6,290 bases of DNA from Oscillospiraceae bacterium. Lineage in GTDB: Bacteria > Bacillota > Clostridia > Oscillospirales > Oscillospiraceae. Made by a program: the position numbers and the translations under genes. Positions 5,590 through 6,290 of the stretch are shown here, piece by piece (position 1 is the stretch's first letter; each line of letters opens with the position of its first letter). The DNA is taken from NCBI GenBank assembly GCA_016286595.1, contig JAEETR010000087.1:1-6290 (forward strand), in the 5' to 3' direction. The notes under the pieces are model-generated. The model was not told the DNA's origin, ran no database searches, and saw nothing but the letters and a program-made list of their open reading frames with translations.

Positions 5590-6290
5590 ACTTCGTGGAT
5601 GTAATCTCGATAAGGCGCGTAAACCGTTTCCCGGCGCTCTGGGATACGTACCCCTTTATCTCCAGCATCGTCAGCGCGGAGAGCACCGCCGAGGCCGGAA
5701 GCGCGCAGGAATTGATGATATCGTCAACGTGGATATTCTCACCGGTCATGGCGGCGATGACCGCCGCTTCCTCCGGTGTGAGCTCTTCCGGGCTTATCTT
5801 TACGCCACTATAAGCCACGGTTTTTTCCTTGTCAATCTCTTTTTTTGTCGAAGTACGGGGCCTTGAATAGGCCGCGGGAGGTGCCGTGGCGGGCATTTCC
5901 GCGGTGAAAACGTCCTCCTCGGGCGCGTCGTAAGCGTCCTCCGGTCCCAGCTTTTCCGGGAACAATCCGGCATAGTATTCCAGCACGTCCCAGCCCGTGG
6001 CCACCGCCGTGGCGCCCTCGCGCAGGAGGCGGTTTGCGCCGGTGGAACGGTAGGAATCCACGTTTCCCGGCACGGCGAAAACGTCCCTTCCCTGTTCGAG
6101 AGCCCGGGAAGCTGTTATTAGCGCGCCGGATCGCTCCGGCGCCTCGGCCACCACCACGCCCACGGAAAGGCCGCTGATTATCCTGTTTCTCACGGGGAAA
6201 TTCTCGGCCAGAGGTCTCGTGCCCGGCGGATACTCGCTCACGATGGCCCCGGAGGCCGCCACGTCGTCGAAAAGGGCGGCGTTGGAGGGC
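5588..6290 (-). CDS. dprA: DNA-processing protein DprA (Smf), 5' end outside the window
   Basis: DprA binds single-stranded DNA entering the cell during natural transformation, displaces SSB and loads RecA. It also occurs in many bacteria not known to be competent. 233 codons plus the stop are visible; the N-terminal part (likely 130-160 residues) lies beyond base 6290. Visible residues show the second half of the Rossmann-like DprA fold: GAIVSEYPPGT (14-24), NFPVRNRIISGLS (30-42), ERSGALITASRALEQGRDV (52-70) and FAVPGN (71-76). A poorly conserved Pro/Ala- and Lys-rich linker (about 108-163) leads to a winged-helix domain at about 166-225 (ELTPEEAAVIAAMTG ... LTMLEIKGYVSQSAGKRF). The GTG at 6262 is an internal Val codon, not the start, because conserved residues continue upstream (PSNAALFDD). 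topA follows 10 bp downstream. The linker contains an A7 run (see findings). Confidence 0.95.
   Translation of the reverse strand, partial: PSNAALFDDVAASGAIVSEYPPGTRPLAENFPVRNRIISGLSVGVVVAEAPERSGALITASRALEQGRDVFAVPGNVDSYRSTGANRLLREGATAVATGWDVLEYYAGLFPEKLGPEDAYDAPEEDVFTAEMPATAPPAAYSRPRTSTKKEIDKEKTVAYSGVKISPEELTPEEAAVIAAMTGENIHVDDIINSCALPASAVLSALTMLEIKGYVSQSAGKRFTRLIEITSTK

Noticed and set aside
5820..5846. T-runs on the plus strand that might be an intrinsic terminator
   Set aside because: They are the complement of Lys codons in the DprA linker, no stable GC-rich stem stands directly before them, and no plus-strand gene needs a terminator there.
6260..6262. GTG as a possible start for a short dprA
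   Set aside because: The frame stays open to the window edge with conserved DprA residues upstream, and there is no suitable ribosome binding site; it is an internal Val codon.
1..6290. A mobile element, CRISPR array, defence system or other undescribed gene system
   Set aside because: All six genes are core housekeeping genes with normal lengths and intact motifs, coding is continuous on one strand, and no direct-repeat arrays, terminal repeats or foreign-looking composition were seen.

Overview
The window (about 60% GC by eye) holds six genes, all on the minus strand. Read in the direction of transcription (right to left) they are: the C-terminal part of dprA, complete topA, complete trmFO, complete plsX, complete acpP, and the N-terminal five-sixths of rnc. 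Every gene is recognisable from its own motifs, and none shows a frameshift or internal stop. Coding density is very high: the four complete gaps are 10, 43, 90 and 13 bp, and topA and trmFO overlap by 4 bp. There is no stretch over 300 bp without a gene, and no tRNA, rRNA, CRISPR array, insertion sequence or transposase.

The likely source is a Gram-positive clostridial bacterium with high GC, perhaps of the Oscillospiraceae/Ruminococcaceae type. This rests on the folate/FAD-type tRNA methyltransferase TrmFO, strong AGGAGG-type ribosome binding sites, the Firmicutes-like dprA-topA-trmFO order, and the plsX-acpP-rnc order. The family assignment is inference.

Right part (2003-6290): dprA, topA and trmFO are packed as one translation-coupled unit. 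The dprA stop codon lies inside the topA ribosome binding site, and topA and trmFO overlap as GTGA. The products handle incoming single-stranded DNA and RecA loading (DprA), relaxation of negative supercoils (TopA) and tRNA m5U54 methylation (TrmFO). Left part (1-1959): plsX and acpP supply phospholipid and fatty-acid synthesis (acyl-phosphate formation and the acyl carrier), and rnc encodes RNase III.

The only intergenic region with clear regulatory content is the 90 bp between plsX and acpP (832-921). It holds a sigma-A promoter with a perfect TTGACA, a 17-bp spacer and TAATAT, followed by a near-ideal ribosome binding site. Three short dyads sit over or just downstream of the promoter. acpP (and probably rnc) can therefore be transcribed independently of plsX, which fits the high demand for acyl carrier protein.

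I found no undescribed multi-gene system; this is a housekeeping region. The points most worth a second look are the dyad-rich acpP promoter, an A7 run in the dprA linker where a -1 slip would stop translation before the winged-helix domain, the basic Lys/Ala/Ser tail of TopA, a divergent helix II-III region in the carrier protein, and the joining of two conserved gene neighbourhoods at trmFO/plsX.
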